From Candidatus Poseidonia sp. (GTDB lineage Archaea; Thermoplasmatota; Poseidoniia; Poseidoniales; Poseidoniaceae): DNA of 64,000 nt. The notes under the pieces are model-generated. The model did not search any database, had not been told where the DNA came from, and saw only the letters and a list, made by a program, of their open reading frames with translations. The position numbers were made by a program, and so were the translations under genes. Positions 63,039 through 64,000 of this stretch are shown here, in pieces; positions within the stretch are counted from its first letter, which is position 1; each line of letters opens with the position of its first letter. The stretch covers positions 1 to 64,000 of the forward strand of contig JADHPT010000010.1 of NCBI GenBank assembly GCA_016778305.1. The letters are read 5' to 3'.

Positions 63039-64000
63039 TCAGGAGGGCCCCGTCATGTCTTCAGGGCGAACCCAGGCATCGAATTCATCGTTGGTCAAAT
63101 AGCCCAACTCAAGTGCGGATTCACGCAGGGTCGTTCCCTTTTCATGTGCATTCTTTGCAATCTTGGCTGACTTGTCGTAGCCAATGTGATTGTTGAGGGC
63201 CGTCACCAGCATCAAGGAGTTCTCAAGATGGGATTGGATGTTGCTTTCCACCGCTTCCAGACCTTCTACACAGCGTGTACGGAAGGTCCTGCAGGCATCG
63301 GTGAGGAGGTCCACAGAGTGCAAGAGATTGTGAATCATCATCGGTTTGTACACGTTGAGTTCGAAATTTCCCTGACTGCCGCCAACGGTGATGGCGGTAT
63401 GGTTCCCCATGACCTGGCAGCACACCATCGTCATCGCCTCAGCTTGGGTAGGGTTCACTTTACCGGGCATGATGGAGGACCCCGGCTCGTTGGCGGGCAG
63501 GGCTAACTCGCCGAGACCACAACGTGGTCCAGAGCCCAACCAACGAATGTCGTTGGCGATTTTCATCAAGGACACTGCAAGTGTGTTCAGGGCCCCCGAT
63601 GCAGCGACGACGGCATCATGAGCTGCCAATTGTGCAAATTTATTCTCTGCGGAACAAAAGGTCAGGCCGGTGATGTTCGCAATCTCATCGGCCACCATTT
63701 GGGCAAAGAGCGGATGGGCGTTGAGTCCTGTTCCAACTGCGGTACCGCCCAGAGCCAATTCGAACAGGTCATCGAGTGCAAAATCAAGGCGCCGAAGATC
63801 AGCGTCCAATTGCGCAACCCACCCCGATGCCTCTTGGCCAAGAGTGAGTGGGACGGCGTCCATAAGGTGCGTACGGCCAATTTTCACAACGTCTCTCCAC
63901 TCTTCGCTTTTCGAAGCAAGTGCCTGGCGTAGCGCACGCACACTCGGGAGCAATCTGTGCGTGAAGGCTTCAGCAGCCGCGATGTGCATGGCCGTAGGAA
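63039..64000 (-). CDS. fumC: Fumarate hydratase, class II (partial at right edge)
   Basis: Visible part 316+ aa; the start lies beyond 64000. [35 protein letters not shown] and the class signature [17 protein letters not shown] are followed by VVGGSQG-like [11 protein letters not shown] and a C-terminal domain ([26 protein letters not shown]). It hydrates fumarate to malate. All catalytic-domain motifs are intact. Confidence 0.95.
   Translation of the reverse strand, partial: PTAMHIAAAEAFTHRLLPSVRALRQALASKSEEWRDVVKIGRTHLMDAVPLTLGQEASGWVAQLDADLRRLDFALDDLFELALGGTAVGTGLNAHPLFAQMVADEIANITGLTFCSAENKFAQLAAHDAVVAASGALNTLAVSLMKIANDIRWLGSGPRCGLGELALPANEPGSSIMPGKVNPTQAEAMTMVCCQVMGNHTAITVGGSQGNFELNVYKPMMIHNLLHSVDLLTDACRTFRTRCVEGLEAVESNIQSHLENSLMLVTALNNHIGYDKSAKIAKNAHEKGTTLRESALELGYLTNDEFDAWVRPEDMTGPS

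Overview
The window looks like a chromosomal segment of a planktonic euryarchaeon. I infer Marine Group II / Poseidoniales (Thermoplasmatota), at moderate confidence. Direct signs of Archaea are DNA topoisomerase VI A and B, transcription factor B, RNA polymerase subunit Rpo12, an RFC-like clamp-loader ATPase, a Pcc1-like KEOPS subunit, an archaeal phosphopantoate--beta-alanine ligase, an AbrB-PhoU regulator and an intronless tRNA-Asp and tRNA-Arg with encoded CCA ends. TATA-like boxes and GGTG/GAGGTG ribosome-binding sites fit. They are mixed with genes more usual in Bacteria (SelO, GcvH, FumC, RNase HI, a glycerol-phosphate-type acyltransferase, GtrA, HIT, beta-carbonic anhydrase). Together with very large surface proteins and many small membrane proteins, this is typical of that group. 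Genes are dense, with frequent ATGA/GTGA overlaps.

Layout. 0-4 kb: tRNA-Asp, a class II aldolase-like protein with a proline-rich repeat, a tandem ubiquitin/ThiS-like beta-grasp protein, a SANT-like small protein, Rpo12, a clamp-loader paralogue and tRNA-Arg. 4-10 kb: a membrane protein, an SdhA-like flavoprotein, a HIT protein, an acyltransferase and a DUF2299-like protein. 10-15 kb: a giant vWA-containing surface protein. 15-20 kb (minus strand): topoisomerase VI operon. 20-26.5 kb: fused isopropylmalate-dehydratase-like enzyme, SelO, CorA and PhoU. 26.5-37.8 kb is the most irregular, accessory-looking part. It has a decayed pstS, two thymidylate-kinase-like paralogues, a SerK-like ParB-fold protein, a glycosyltransferase/metallophosphoesterase pair, a duplicated propeller lipoprotein, a scrambled copy of pstS/tmk sequence and AT-richer membrane genes. 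37.8-47 kb: TFB, GalU-like, RNase HI, GcvH, a THEP1-like NTPase, a solo DNA methyltransferase and two TerB-like proteins. 47-52.4 kb: glutaredoxin, DUF2237, a sugar-nucleotide cassette and a run of membrane/coiled-coil proteins. 52.5-64 kb: an isopropylmalate/isocitrate dehydrogenase-like enzyme, CoA and NAD biosynthesis, ExoIII, Pcc1, HflX, carbonic anhydrase, a membrane gene broken by an amber codon, and fumarase running off the right edge.

The most notable points are: (1) the two-repeat ubiquitin/ThiS-like protein with a Gly-Gly after each repeat and 126 identical bases in each copy; (2) a segment at 35.1 kb whose pstS and tmk parts are in circularly permuted order relative to 27.2-27.5 kb, both copies keeping the same 28-base hairpin; (3) a tandem thymidylate-kinase-like pair whose second member has lost the P-loop lysine; (4) a solo methyltransferase with two TerB-like proteins. 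Functions are assigned by motif recognition only; no database search was possible.
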